Source: JBMNFB01 sp050949085 (GTDB lineage: Bacteria > Bacillota > UBA994 > UBA5500). From it: DNA of 64,000 nucleotides. A program made the translations under genes and the position numbers. This document shows positions 1 through 7,819 of the stretch, in pieces. Every line of letters begins with the position of its first letter. The stretch's first letter is position 1. The stretch spans positions 310,001 through 374,000 of the forward strand of contig JBMNFB010000009.1 in assembly GCA_050949085.1 (NCBI GenBank), read 5' to 3'. A model generated the notes under the pieces. The model did not search any database and was not told the origin of the DNA. It was given only the letters and a program-made list of their open reading frames with translations.

Positions 1-344
1 TCTACAAGAACCCAGAACAGGATATCGACGCGCTCTGCGCCCAGATGGAAGCTCAGATCCTGGGCGGCGGACTGAACGCCATGCCGCGCTGGGCAGCCAA
101 CGCCTGGTATGTCAACTACCCGGTCTATTGGCAGAACTATGTGTTGGCCGATGTGGTCGCCAGCCAGGTACACCACCATCTGGAGAAGGAGATCGGCTCG
201 CTCTACAACAATCCGGCCGCCTTTGAGTTTGTGGTCAACCACTACATCGCCCCTGGCGCTCTGGTGCCCTGGATGGAGAAGATCGAGACGGCAACCGGCA
301 GCCGACTGAGCGCCCAGGCCCTGATCGAAGACATGAACCGCTAG
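1..344 (+). CDS. C-terminal fragment of a zinc metallopeptidase (M2/M3-like)
   Basis: The frame is open from base 3 to the stop at 342-344, so this is the 3' end of a gene that starts outside the window. About 113 residues are visible. The segment has an aromatic-rich NYPVYWQNYVLADVVASQ stretch, then a YIAPGALVPWMEKI block and a TG..LSAQALIEDM tail. This pattern resembles the extreme C terminus of bacterial M2/M3-type (gluzincin) peptidases, where the helix after the active site ends in a GxSLPW-like turn. The HExxH active site would lie upstream and is not visible. Family assignment is by resemblance only; a carboxypeptidase of another helical metallopeptidase family is possible. Confidence 0.5.
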   Translation, partial: YKNPEQDIDALCAQMEAQILGGGLNAMPRWAANAWYVNYPVYWQNYVLADVVASQVHHHLEKEIGSLYNNPAAFEFVVNHYIAPGALVPWMEKIETATGSRLSAQALIEDMNR

Positions 345-460
345 AAGCGGTCGCAAGCATATCCACTCCCGCCCTGCTGGACCGCAGCGGGGTGCCCGTC
401 TGTAACAGTCGGGGCATGCTCCTGAGGGCGCCTCGATGTCTCCAGGACTGATATGTGAGC

Positions 461-505
461 GAAACGAGACGGGGAGCAGCAACAGTTGCCATCCCGTCTC
501 GTTTC
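461..505. repeat. Perfect 13-bp inverted repeat, possible terminator
   Basis: GAAACGAGACGGG at 461-473 pairs with CCCGTCTCGTTTC at 493-505 across a 19-nt loop that contains a smaller GCAAC/GTTGC stem. It sits between two convergent genes, the peptidase (+) and the isomerase (-), where a bidirectional terminator is expected. No T-tract follows on either strand, so intrinsic termination is uncertain. The remaining bases of this 245-nt gap show nothing recognisable. Confidence 0.5.
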
Positions 506-589
506 ACTTCTCTCAACTGACAAACTATCGCGATACGCCCTCAGCGGTGGGCTCTGGCTTAGAAGCTCGGATACGCATATCGTCAGTGG

Positions 590-1357
590 CTAGAGGCAGA
601 ATTCGTACTCCTCCGGGTGGGTGAGGAAGCGCAGCGCCTGAGGATTGTCCACGAGCAGCGCATACAGGGGCTGGCTACGATATAGACCGAACTCGGGGTA
701 GTCCCGCGGCCGCAGACGCCGCAGGGGCGGCGCATCCTGATAGTGCCGGTTGCGCACCCAGGCTTCTGAACGCTCCTTGATCAGATAATACGCCCCGCCC
801 TGACGAGTCCGATATTCGGCATAATCCGACTGGTTGGCGGCAGCCATCAGATCGCTCATCACCAGATAATCATCGCTGGCGTTGATGGTGATATGCCCGT
901 ACCCGGGCGGCATCACGACTTTATCGCCAGGGTGGGCGGTGATCACCACGACGTCGCCGATATCGGCGGCGTTAATAGCGCGGCGTTGCAGCAAGAACGT
1001 GGCTTCGCCGGCCAACACCTCGTAGACTTCTGGGTAAGCGACATCGGTCTCGGGTTTGGCTGCATGGTAGTGCCCCACAGTCTTGATAAACTCGCGTCCG
1101 ACCAGCCCTGGCCGTATGACGGTGATGTTGTAGTTCAACCCTAGTTCCTGCAGCTTCTTGACATCAGCCAGTCGAGCGACGGAACGATACATCCAGTAGA
1201 GGATCTCCGGCCCCGTGGCTTCCGGCTCGTAAAAAGTGTAGCGGGCGGCCTCCAGGGTGCGAACCGCGGGCACCACCGGGGTGAGGTCTGGGCCGAGCAA
1301 GAGTCGTGCCCCGTCCAAGGCCAAATCCAGCCCGGATCTCTCCTTTAGCCTAATCAT
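590..1357 (-). CDS. Glucose-6-phosphate isomerase, cupin (archaeal) type
   Basis: This predicted cytoplasmic enzyme interconverts glucose-6-phosphate and fructose-6-phosphate. It belongs to the metal-dependent cupin family (PF06560), not the usual PGI fold. The protein is about 255 aa. It carries the family hallmark TVGHYH followed about 10 residues later by PEVYEVLAG, which supplies the His/His/Glu metal ligands, and a second cupin motif around PPGYGHITIN. The start at 1357 is chosen because an AAGGAGG ribosome site lies 6 nt upstream at 1363-1369; the longer frame to 1420 has no such site. The C-terminal 60 residues (YRSQPLYALLVDNPQALRFL) extend past the core cupin. Neighbouring genes give no pathway context. 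Confidence 0.85.
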   Translation of the reverse strand: MIRLKERSGLDLALDGARLLLGPDLTPVVPAVRTLEAARYTFYEPEATGPEILYWMYRSVARLADVKKLQELGLNYNITVIRPGLVGREFIKTVGHYHAAKPETDVAYPEVYEVLAGEATFLLQRRAINAADIGDVVVITAHPGDKVVMPPGYGHITINASDDYLVMSDLMAAANQSDYAEYRTRQGGAYYLIKERSEAWVRNRHYQDAPPLRRLRPRDYPEFGLYRSQPLYALLVDNPQALRFLTHPEEYEFCL

Positions 1358-1449
1358 CATCAACCTCCTTCGCGTTCTCTGGTGCTGGGATATAGTTTTC
1401 TTGTCGTTCATTGGAAGCATTGCCGGCGATCAACCGGGACCGGGGAAGG

Positions 1450-2130
1450 CTATCCGCAGCCTTCCTCGCCTGGCTCAATATCTGGTTGGGGACGATATTG
1501 ACTACAGGCGGCGCTAGCTTCATCCATCGGCTTCGCATGAAACTGACAATATTCGTTCCGGAAATGGATGCAGCTGCTACAGGTCAGGTTCCGGCCACCG
1601 GCGAACCGCTGCAGATCGAAGTCCAGGTCGCGCACCCAGGGCGGATCCGTGATCGGCAGGGGCGTAAAGCGGTTGGCAGCCCGACCGCGAACCAGAGGCA
1701 GTTCTGCCTGCAGATATGAACCCAGCTCCACCGTTCTGATCGGCACAAAACCAGAGGCCAGGCAGATGCGGCGGCAATATGTATTGCTGGCATCCACAAA
1801 ACAGCGCACCACGCGACACCCACGCGCTCCAGCCAGAACATCCAGAGAGCGCAGAATCCGCGCCACTAGCGCCGAGCGGCGATACTCAGTGTGCAGGAAG
1901 ACCATATGAACATAGCAGACATCGCTGGATACGCTGAAAACGAGAGCCCCAGCCAAGATGTGCTGGGGTGTCTCAACCAGTAGGACTTCTGAATTCTGCA
2001 GCGAATCGCGCCAGGCGTATTCCCAATCGGCTCCGTATTGTTTGCTGAGGTAAGGGGAGAGGTAGCTGCGAACACCAGGAAGAATATGATCATACCCCAG
2101 GCTGATGGGGAGTAGATGACAATGATACAC
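1450..2130 (-). CDS. GNAT-like acetyltransferase with Cys-rich C-terminal tail
   Basis: A protein of about 226 aa. Residues 1-140 resemble a GNAT N-acetyltransferase: a beta strand pair (AGALVFSVSSDVCYVHMVFLHTEYRR) leads into an acetyl-CoA-loop-like helix, followed by CRVVRCFVDASN and CRRICLASGFVPIRTVELG, typical of the last strands of the fold. The tail has CSSCIHFRNEYCQFHAKP and a further Cys about 13 residues on, a four-Cys cluster that could bind zinc or an iron-sulfur cluster. GTG at 2130 is preferred because GGAGATAGC precedes it; a TTG at 2148 is the alternative. The substrate is unknown, and the A-loop motif R/QxxGxG/A is degenerate, so catalytic activity is not assured. Confidence 0.6.
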   Translation of the reverse strand: MYHCHLLPISLGYDHILPGVRSYLSPYLSKQYGADWEYAWRDSLQNSEVLLVETPQHILAGALVFSVSSDVCYVHMVFLHTEYRRSALVARILRSLDVLAGARGCRVVRCFVDASNTYCRRICLASGFVPIRTVELGSYLQAELPLVRGRAANRFTPLPITDPPWVRDLDFDLQRFAGGRNLTCSSCIHFRNEYCQFHAKPMDEASAACSQYRPQPDIEPGEEGCG

Positions 2131-2140
2131 GCTATCTCCA

Positions 2141-2183
2141 CCTCGCAAGATCCTATGATTAGTAAATATTAAGCCTTGCGAGG
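2141..2183. repeat. Inverted repeat overlapping the acetyltransferase ribosome site
   Basis: CCTCGCAAG at 2141-2149 and CTTGCGAGG at 2175-2183 form a perfect 9-bp stem around a 25-nt AT-rich loop. On the minus strand the downstream arm runs into the GAGGTGGAGA ribosome-binding region of the acetyltransferase at 2130. It could therefore hide the ribosome site, act as an operator, or be the terminator stem of the gene at 2201-2707. No T-tract is present. Confidence 0.4.
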
Positions 2184-2200
2184 GTTAAATAGAACCGACT

Positions 2201-2707
2201 TCAGCTTGACCGGTTAAGGTAGGGCTGAAGCGTATCAGCGATGATAAACGCCAGAAAAGTGCCGATGAGAGCGGTACCCAGCTGGGTGATTCCGAACATC
2301 GGAATCGCCGGGGGCGGCAGCGTCTTGCCGATCATCCCCAGCAGCAGCTGGGTTGTCAGAATGAAAAACAGGTACTTGGCGAGAGAACCGGTGACCCCGG
2401 CAAAGAAGCGGCTGTGTCGGCGGAGCAACCCATAGGTGATCACCAGGGTCAGGTTGGCGATGATAATAAACGGCACCATGAACGGCAGGCCCATCGTGCC
2501 AGTGACCAGCGCCAACCAGGGGGTCAGCGTCCCGATGACCATACCCGACCAGAGATCGACCACCGTGACCGCCAGAACCAGCACAGCGTTGACCATCGAG
2601 CCGGTGATGACCTGCCCATAGGGCGCAGGCAGGCGCAGGTTCTGGAACAGGAAGGCTATAGCCAGGAGCAGTGCGGTCCGGGTGATCCAGCGAACGGTCT
2701 TATTCAT
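2201..2707 (-). CDS. ECF transporter S component-like membrane protein
   Basis: A 168-aa integral membrane protein with about five or six hydrophobic segments. The N-terminal RTALLLAIAFLFQNLRLP, the ITGSMVNAVLVLAV segment and the WSGMVIGTLTPWLALVTG segment match the layout of small substrate-capturing S components of energy-coupling-factor importers. Such proteins bind a vitamin or metal and dock with a shared EcfA/EcfT module encoded elsewhere. No EcfA or EcfT gene is present here, and no riboswitch was recognised upstream, so the substrate cannot be named. The ATG at 2707 has GGAGGTGTC 4-12 nt upstream. It lies apart from the acetyltransferase and mbl genes on either side. Confidence 0.7.
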   Translation of the reverse strand: MNKTVRWITRTALLLAIAFLFQNLRLPAPYGQVITGSMVNAVLVLAVTVVDLWSGMVIGTLTPWLALVTGTMGLPFMVPFIIIANLTLVITYGLLRRHSRFFAGVTGSLAKYLFFILTTQLLLGMIGKTLPPPAIPMFGITQLGTALIGTFLAFIIADTLQPYLNRSS

Positions 2708-2775
2708 CTACGACACCTCCATCACTTGCTTTCCGGCAGGCAAGAATCACGGAGCAGCGCACCGCTGCATCCATC

Positions 2776-3816
2776 CTAGTTTCGTCTCGAGTACGTGGCG
2801 CCACGGGGCTGGTCGAGAATCGATGTCCCCCGCAACAGATCCAGCGATTCCAGAGCGTATCCTGTCCCCCTGGCAACACAGGAGATCGGGTCATCAGCCA
2901 CCACAGCCGGCACCTGAGTCACTTCAGCCAGCAGCTTGTCCAGACCGCAAAGCAGGGCACCGCCCCCGGTCATGATCACGCCTTTGTCCATGATATCGGC
3001 GGCCAGCTCGGGCGGGCAATGCTCGAGAACGCTGCGCAACAGGGTTACAATTGCGTTCAGCGGCTCAGAGAATGCCTCTAGCGTCTCCATTGAACTGACC
3101 TCGACAGTCTTGGGCAGGCCACTGACCAGATCACGTCCCCGCACATCCATCTTCTCATTGCGCACGTCGGGATGGGCCACGCCGATGCGCAGCTTGACCT
3201 CCTCGGCCGTGCGTTCACCGATCAACAGGTTGTACTCCTGCCTCATATAGCGAATCAGGGCATCGTCGAAGCGATCTCCGCCGACGCGCACACTGTCAGC
3301 TAGCACAATTCCACCCAGAGAGAGGATGGCGATATCGGTGGTGCCGCCGCCGATGTCCACCACCAGGCTGCCTGAGGGCTGGGTAATGTCGATGCCAGCG
3401 CCCAGAGCGGCGGCCACCGGCTCTTCGATGATGCTCACCTGCCGCCCGCCTGCCTTCTCGGCAGCATCACGCACGGCCCGCCATTCCACCGGAGTAACTC
3501 CGGAGGGGACACAGACCATCACCCGCGGCTGGATTAGACGGTACTTGCCGAGAGCCTTATGCAGGAAATACTCGATCATCTTCTGAGTCATGTCAAAATC
3601 GGCAATGACACCATCGCGTAGGGGACGGGTGGCAACGATGTTACCAGGAGTGCGCCCGATCATTCGACGCGCTTCCTCACCGATTTCCAGGACCCTATTG
3701 TTATTGATATCCATGGCCACCACTGATGGCTCGTTGAGGACAACGCCCTTGCCTTTGATGTACACCAGGACTGTTGCTGTCCCCAGATCCATTCCGACAT
3801 CCGGACCACGCAGCAT
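2776..3816 (-). CDS. mbl: MreB-family actin homologue, Mbl
   Basis: A 346-aa bacterial actin that polymerises under the membrane and guides lateral wall synthesis. The ATPase motifs are present: phosphate 1 VGMDLGTATVLVY near residue 7, phosphate 2 VVDIGGGTTDIAILS near 155, and the adenosine motif VIMTGGGALLCGLD near 285. The segment RPLRDGVIADFDMTQKMI is diagnostic of MreB proteins. It is called Mbl, not MreB, because it follows spoIIID directly, as in Bacillus and many Clostridia, and there is no mreCD next to it. GGGGGTTTGTTTC precedes the ATG. The 250 nt between it and spoIIID hold no other gene. Confidence 0.92.
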   Translation of the reverse strand: MLRGPDVGMDLGTATVLVYIKGKGVVLNEPSVVAMDINNNRVLEIGEEARRMIGRTPGNIVATRPLRDGVIADFDMTQKMIEYFLHKALGKYRLIQPRVMVCVPSGVTPVEWRAVRDAAEKAGGRQVSIIEEPVAAALGAGIDITQPSGSLVVDIGGGTTDIAILSLGGIVLADSVRVGGDRFDDALIRYMRQEYNLLIGERTAEEVKLRIGVAHPDVRNEKMDVRGRDLVSGLPKTVEVSSMETLEAFSEPLNAIVTLLRSVLEHCPPELAADIMDKGVIMTGGGALLCGLDKLLAEVTQVPAVVADDPISCVARGTGYALESLDLLRGTSILDQPRGATYSRRN

Positions 3817-4066
3817 GAAACAAACCCCCTGTCTCCCAATGCTTGTCCTCGCTCAGGACGCTAAGAGAAGGCAGCACAAGCTGCCTCCTGCTCTGTTACT
3901 TGGCACATAGGCTCTTCTGAACTCTGCCTGAGAATAGAATGAACTGAGCCATGATGCTGCCTCAGAGCTGCCTGCGCAGCCATGAGGCGCTTATCTATCT
4001 CACAGAGCGCTGGATACTGCATTGTTCGACACATGCTCTGGTATTTCCTGTCCTGGCCTAAAAATC

Positions 4067-4312
4067 TTAGCCCCGGTATTTGCGGCGGGTGGCGTCGCCT
4101 CCGCGCAGATGTCTGACATCCTTGTTGTGTTTGAGCACCTCCTGCACCTCCAGATATAGCCCTGGGTGCACCAACTGAAGGCGCTCAGTCACATCCTTGT
4201 GTACAGTACTCTTGCTTACGCCAAACTTCTCTGCCGCCGCGCGCACAGTGGATTTGGTGCTGCTGATATATCGGCCGATCTCGAGCACCCGCTGATGAAT
4301 GTGATCGTTCAC
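4067..4312 (-). CDS. spoIIID: Sporulation transcription factor SpoIIID
   Basis: An 81-aa DNA-binding protein that, in the mother cell, tunes the SigmaE regulon and helps switch on sigK. It shows the family core: HQRVLEIGRYI, then TVRAAAEKFGVSKSTVHKDVTERL, a helix-turn-helix with recognition helix SKSTVHKD, and a basic tail HLRGGDATRRKYRG. The GTG start at 4312 has GGAGG about 10 nt upstream and gives the usual length; a longer open frame upstream is out of line with the family. It sits between a spoIIQ-like gene and mbl, a common clostridial order. Upstream, a CCATACGGTATGG palindrome (4330-4342) contains a CATAC element that could be part of a SigmaE -10, but no convincing -35 was found. Confidence 0.95.
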   Translation of the reverse strand: MNDHIHQRVLEIGRYISSTKSTVRAAAEKFGVSKSTVHKDVTERLQLVHPGLYLEVQEVLKHNKDVRHLRGGDATRRKYRG

Positions 4313-4618
4313 ACTGGCCGCCTCCCCCCCCATACGGTATGGTATTTTGCAGCAAAACTGCAAAGCCCAACTATCAATACATGTATATAGGGCGGAAAAG
4401 GCGATTATACCAGGCGATTCGGAAAAGAGAACGAGACTGACGGGTCCCTGAGGTGGCTGATCCATGGCTCGACTGTCGCCTTCGTCCAGGCCTGACTTCC
4501 CTCCTCTCCATAAGAAAAAGCCCCTCTGGATATACCATGAGGAGCATTTCTCATCTCGCCATGCAGGCACCTGTAACCTGACAGAGGGTGCTCTCGGCAT
4601 CGGCCCCGGGCACGTCGT
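4313..4618 (-). other. Intergenic region upstream of spoIIID
   Basis: This 306-nt gap carries the spoIIQ-like gene's terminator at 4512-4545. Near spoIIID it has two palindromic elements: CCATACGGTATGG at 4330-4342, and a 7-bp stem TTTGCAG/CTGCAAA (about 4345-4363) with a 5-nt loop. They lie where a SigmaE promoter and any self-regulatory SpoIIID site would be expected. The rest shows no open frame that looks coding. Confidence 0.4.
4512..4545 (-). terminator. Intrinsic terminator after the spoIIQ-like gene
   Basis: On the minus strand GCTCCTC-A-TGG pairs with CCA-GAGGGGC around a short TATAT loop, followed directly by TTTTTCTT. It sits about 75 nt past the stop codon of the gene at 4619-5503. 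Confidence 0.75.
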
Positions 4619-5503
4619 CTACCGCAGCTTGCTGCGCGGGTCTACCGCCTTCCCATTCTCGAAGAGGGAGAAATGCAGATGACTGACATCCAGCGATTCC
4701 GCCGGCGGGTTCGGCCCTACTTTGCCGATGATCTGCTTCGCTGCCACCTGCTGACCCACCGAGACGGCCGGTTCAGCTACGTTGCTGTAGGTCGTTGTCC
4801 AGCCTCCGCCGTGATCGATGGTGATCACCGTTCCCCACATCATGTCGTCGCTGATGATCTTCTGGACAGTTCCCTTAGCTGCGGCACCGATAGGTGTCCC
4901 CTCAGACGCAGCAAAATCCAGAGCCTGATGGGGACGCCAATCGTTGAACGTCTTCCACTTCATGCTCAGTTCATAGGAGTTTACTATCTGGCCTTCCACC
5001 GGATATTCCAGCCGGCCCAGGGTCAGCGCGGCGGTGGCTGGCTCCGCAGCAGGTGGTGGCTGGCTCGGCTGCTCGAGAGGCGGATTCGGATCCGGCTGTG
5101 ACGTGGCGGCCTGCTCTGGCTCGGCAGGTTCGTCCTCCGGCAGGGCAGCAGTTGACTGATCCGACTCCTGACTGGCAAACGCCAGCTGCCAGAGCGTCGG
5201 CCTCTGCCCCTCTGCCGGCGAGCGGGGGGCGAGATCGTGCCCATAACCGGCGAACAAAATCGGCTGATGAGGATCCACATCCTTCCCCACCGGGCCGCCC
5301 AGACGGGTGTTCAGCACCCCGATCCAGGCGGCACAGGCAAGCAGGATCACCGCCAGATAGGCTCCACCCAGAAACCAACGACTGCGGCTGAATGCTGGCA
5401 GCCGCCAGGCAGCGACCCGCGCCTGCCAGCTAGCCAGAACACTGGAGAGACGATATTCCTGGCGCAAGCGACGCAACTGTCGTCTCATTTTCTTCTGATC
5501 CAT
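4619..5503 (-). CDS. spoIIQ: SpoIIQ-like M23 (LytM) family protein
   Basis: A 294-aa predicted single-pass membrane protein of the forespore side of the engulfment channel, partner of SpoIIIAH. A basic N-terminal segment (about 1-45) precedes one transmembrane helix (WFLGGAYLAVILLACAAWIGVL, about 43-64). A Pro/Glu/Gln-rich linker (about 115-160) follows, then a LytM domain (about 165-290). The zinc ligand motifs HQALD (HxxxD) and HLH are both intact, unlike Bacillus SpoIIQ, so the domain could be an active endopeptidase as in clostridia. Its position upstream of spoIIID and mbl supports the SpoIIQ call. The ATG at 5503 has GGAGGTG 12-18 nt upstream. Confidence 0.85.
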   Translation of the reverse strand: MDQKKMRRQLRRLRQEYRLSSVLASWQARVAAWRLPAFSRSRWFLGGAYLAVILLACAAWIGVLNTRLGGPVGKDVDPHQPILFAGYGHDLAPRSPAEGQRPTLWQLAFASQESDQSTAALPEDEPAEPEQAATSQPDPNPPLEQPSQPPPAAEPATAALTLGRLEYPVEGQIVNSYELSMKWKTFNDWRPHQALDFAASEGTPIGAAAKGTVQKIISDDMMWGTVITIDHGGGWTTTYSNVAEPAVSVGQQVAAKQIIGKVGPNPPAESLDVSHLHFSLFENGKAVDPRSKLR

Positions 5504-5570
5504 AGTGAAGTTTCACCTCCAGATCTAATTCTGCCCGTATTAGTTGGGTGTATACCTGAAGGCAATGCAG

Positions 5571-5598
5571 GAAAAAACAAAACCCTCCGACTGGAGGG
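5571..5598 (-). terminator. Intrinsic terminator after pyrF
   Basis: Minus-strand CCCTCC-AGTC-GGAGGG forms a 6-bp GC stem (5583-5598) followed by TTTTGTTTTTT. It lies about 30 nt past the pyrF stop. Confidence 0.85.
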
Positions 5599-5626
5599 CA
5601 AAAAAGAGAAACTTGATGTTCACCTG

Positions 5627-6568
5627 CTAGAACCCTTTGCCTGCTTCCCGCAAGGCGCGATTGATGTCGTCCCGCGCAAGGATCGCGGCGGCGCGTGCCG
5701 CATCGGCATAGCGTTCGGGGCCATACTCACTCAGTCGCTGATAGGCAAAAATGATCCCCCGCGAGGAATTGACGATGGCCCCTCGGCCATCGGCGTTAAA
5801 CATGGGAGCCACATCGGCCGCACTGCCGCCCTGAGCCCCATATCCGGGAACCAGAAATATCGCCCGCGGCATCAGCTGCCTTAACCCTGCGGCCTGCTCC
5901 GGATAGGTGGCCCCTACCACCGCTCCCAGGCTGGAATAGCCAGCTTCGCCCCGCAGATCAGCTCCCCACCTGTCCACCCAGCGCGCCATGCGCGCCGCCA
6001 GCGGTTCGCCATCCAGCAACCGATCCTGCAACTCTCCCGATGAGGGGTTGGAGGTCTTGACCAACACAAAGACTCCGGCAGCAGCAGCCTTGGCCGCCTG
6101 CACGAACGGCTGCACACCATCACTGCCCAGATAGGCGTTGATGGTTACCGCATCAGTCCGCAGACTCCAGACAGGAACGTCGGCGGCCGCCAGCCCGCCC
6201 AGATAAGCCTGGGCATAGGCCTCGGCTGTACTGCCAATATCGTTGCGTTTCGCGTCGGCGATAACCAGGAGGCCTTGCGCCTGAGCATACTCCACCGTCT
6301 GCACCAGGGCGTGCATACCCCATGGTCCATACTGTTCGTAGAAGGCCACCTGCGGCTTGACGGCCACCGCAATATCGCTGACGGCGTCAATAATGCGCCG
6401 TCCAAACTGATAGAACGCCAGGGCGGCCGCCTGGGGGGACAGGCCGTTACTTTGAATCGCCAGTTCTCTCAACTGAGTGGGCAGGGCCGACCAGCGCGGA
6501 TCGAGGCCGACCACCAGCCGACTCCGTTTATCCTCGATAGCTTGGATCAAACGATCTGCGAAATTCAT
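5627..6568 (-). CDS. pyrF: Orotidine 5'-phosphate decarboxylase (subfamily 2)
   Basis: A cytoplasmic enzyme of de novo pyrimidine synthesis that decarboxylates OMP to UMP. At 313 aa it is longer than the E. coli type and fits the PyrF-2 subfamily. The catalytic motif appears as LLVIADAKRNDIGSTAEAYA around residues 88-107, holding the Asp-Lys-Asp charge network. LVVGLDPRW near the N terminus and FLVPGYGAQGG near residue 243 bind the phosphate and substrate. AGGGCCTGAAGAT precedes the ATG at 6568. It stands alone here with its own terminator; the other pyr genes are not in the window. Confidence 0.93.
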   Translation of the reverse strand: MNFADRLIQAIEDKRSRLVVGLDPRWSALPTQLRELAIQSNGLSPQAAALAFYQFGRRIIDAVSDIAVAVKPQVAFYEQYGPWGMHALVQTVEYAQAQGLLVIADAKRNDIGSTAEAYAQAYLGGLAAADVPVWSLRTDAVTINAYLGSDGVQPFVQAAKAAAAGVFVLVKTSNPSSGELQDRLLDGEPLAARMARWVDRWGADLRGEAGYSSLGAVVGATYPEQAAGLRQLMPRAIFLVPGYGAQGGSAADVAPMFNADGRGAIVNSSRGIIFAYQRLSEYGPERYADAARAAAILARDDINRALREAGKGF

Positions 6569-6650
6569 ATCTTCAGGCCCTCCTCGGCAATGCCTATCAT
6601 CACCCCGTCATTATACACTTTTCGCCGAGAAACCTGAATTGTGTTCAGCT

Positions 6651-7637
6651 CTACCGCAGAGTGGTGATCAGTGTCCCCTGGTAGTAGTGGGCAAGGATCT
6701 GCCGGTAATTATAACCTTTCCGGGCCATGCCATCAGCCCCGTACTGACAAAGGCCGACACCGTGGCCGTAGCCGGTGACATGGAAAACGATCTGTTCGCC
6801 GTCACTCTCAAAAGTGAAACGGGTGGAGTTCAAACCGAGAGCATAGCGCAGGGACGTGGCCTTGATCTCCTTTCCCCCTAGGGCTACCTCGGCTGCCCGA
6901 CCGGTGGCGGTCTTGGCGGAGATGGATAGCGGCCGGGAACTGCCAGAAAACTCGCTGGCAGTAACCGCAATGGAGCCGTCCAGCCGGCGCACAGCCGAGA
7001 GAAAGGCATCCAGCGAATAACGTTGATCCGCCTGATACTTGGGCGAATGCTGGCAATAGCCACACTCCACCGGCACCAGATAGGGCAGGGACATCTGCCA
7101 GACGGCACCGGCATCTTCGGTGTGCCCGCCGCAGGTGGAGTGAAAGAGCGGGTCGATGGCTACGCCCTGATAGGTGAGGATCTGACCGGCGGTGGCCTTC
7201 ACTGCCTGACTGATTTTGGTCCAATAGGTTTGGTAGTCGATCATCCCCCATTTGGTCTGCAGCTCAGCCGTCGGCAACCAGGCCTGACAGTGCGCCGGAT
7301 TATCACAGAGGTCGGCCAGGGGGTGCGAGTCGCAGCCATTGCCGCCTAAGCCCCGCGCCCGGCGGGCCGCATATGTGCGGGCAGCCACGGCCTGCGCTTC
7401 CAGAGCCGCCGACTCGAAACTGGCCGGCATCTCTGCTGCCACCACGCCCTTGACATAGTCTTCCAGAGGAAGGCTGACGATCTGCTTGCTGCTGGTGACG
7501 TAGAGGTTGATGGTGGGGTTGGGAATCTCCTCATCGGGAGGAACTACATCGCCCCGCCAGCTGCTGACGATCAGGGACGGCACGCCGATCAGAATGACGA
7601 TGAAAGCGAGAACCAGTAGAGCGAACGAGCGCAACAT
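6651..7637 (-). CDS. spoIID: Stage II sporulation protein D (septal lytic transglycosylase)
   Basis: A 328-aa membrane-anchored murein transglycosylase acting with SpoIIM and SpoIIP to drive engulfment. One N-terminal transmembrane helix spans about 5-27. Family motifs follow: LEDYVKGVVAAEMPASFE with the catalytic-type Glu, ALEAQAVAARTYAARRA, FHSTCGGHTEDA and GYGHGVGLCQYGADGMARKGY. The start at 7637 has GGAGGGGG about 10 nt upstream; the longer frame to 7688 lacks a ribosome site. In Bacillus spoIID follows murA; here it is separated from murA by the PadR exporter operon and two small genes, consistent with insertion or rearrangement. A second SpoIID-domain gene lies at 58504-59469. Confidence 0.9.
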   Translation of the reverse strand: MLRSFALLVLAFIVILIGVPSLIVSSWRGDVVPPDEEIPNPTINLYVTSSKQIVSLPLEDYVKGVVAAEMPASFESAALEAQAVAARTYAARRARGLGGNGCDSHPLADLCDNPAHCQAWLPTAELQTKWGMIDYQTYWTKISQAVKATAGQILTYQGVAIDPLFHSTCGGHTEDAGAVWQMSLPYLVPVECGYCQHSPKYQADQRYSLDAFLSAVRRLDGSIAVTASEFSGSSRPLSISAKTATGRAAEVALGGKEIKATSLRYALGLNSTRFTFESDGEQIVFHVTGYGHGVGLCQYGADGMARKGYNYRQILAHYYQGTLITTLR

Positions 7638-7772
7638 GGCGGCTTTACCCCCTCCGGCACCGGATTGTGACCGTGGACAAGGCCACACTCCAACATATTC
7701 CGCTGCCGGGGCGGATTATTACCAAACTGGCCAGGTGGGCAGGCGTGGATTTATGTGGCGTGATAAAGTACC

Positions 7773-7801
7773 TTGACAGGCATAGTACTGTGCCTTACGC
7801 T
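7773..7801 (+). promoter_or_regulatory. Promoter with palindromic operator for the padR-ABC operon
   Basis: TTGACA at 7773-7778 and TACGCT at 7796-7801 are separated by 17 nt. The spacer is filled by an 18-bp palindrome, AGGCATAGTACTGTGCCT at 7778-7795, with 8 of 9 pairs matching around a central AGTACT. A repressor bound there would block RNA polymerase, as expected for PadR autoregulation. The TTG start of padR is only about 20 nt downstream. Confidence 0.7.
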
Positions 7802-7819
7802 AGACTGGAGGTGATTTAC

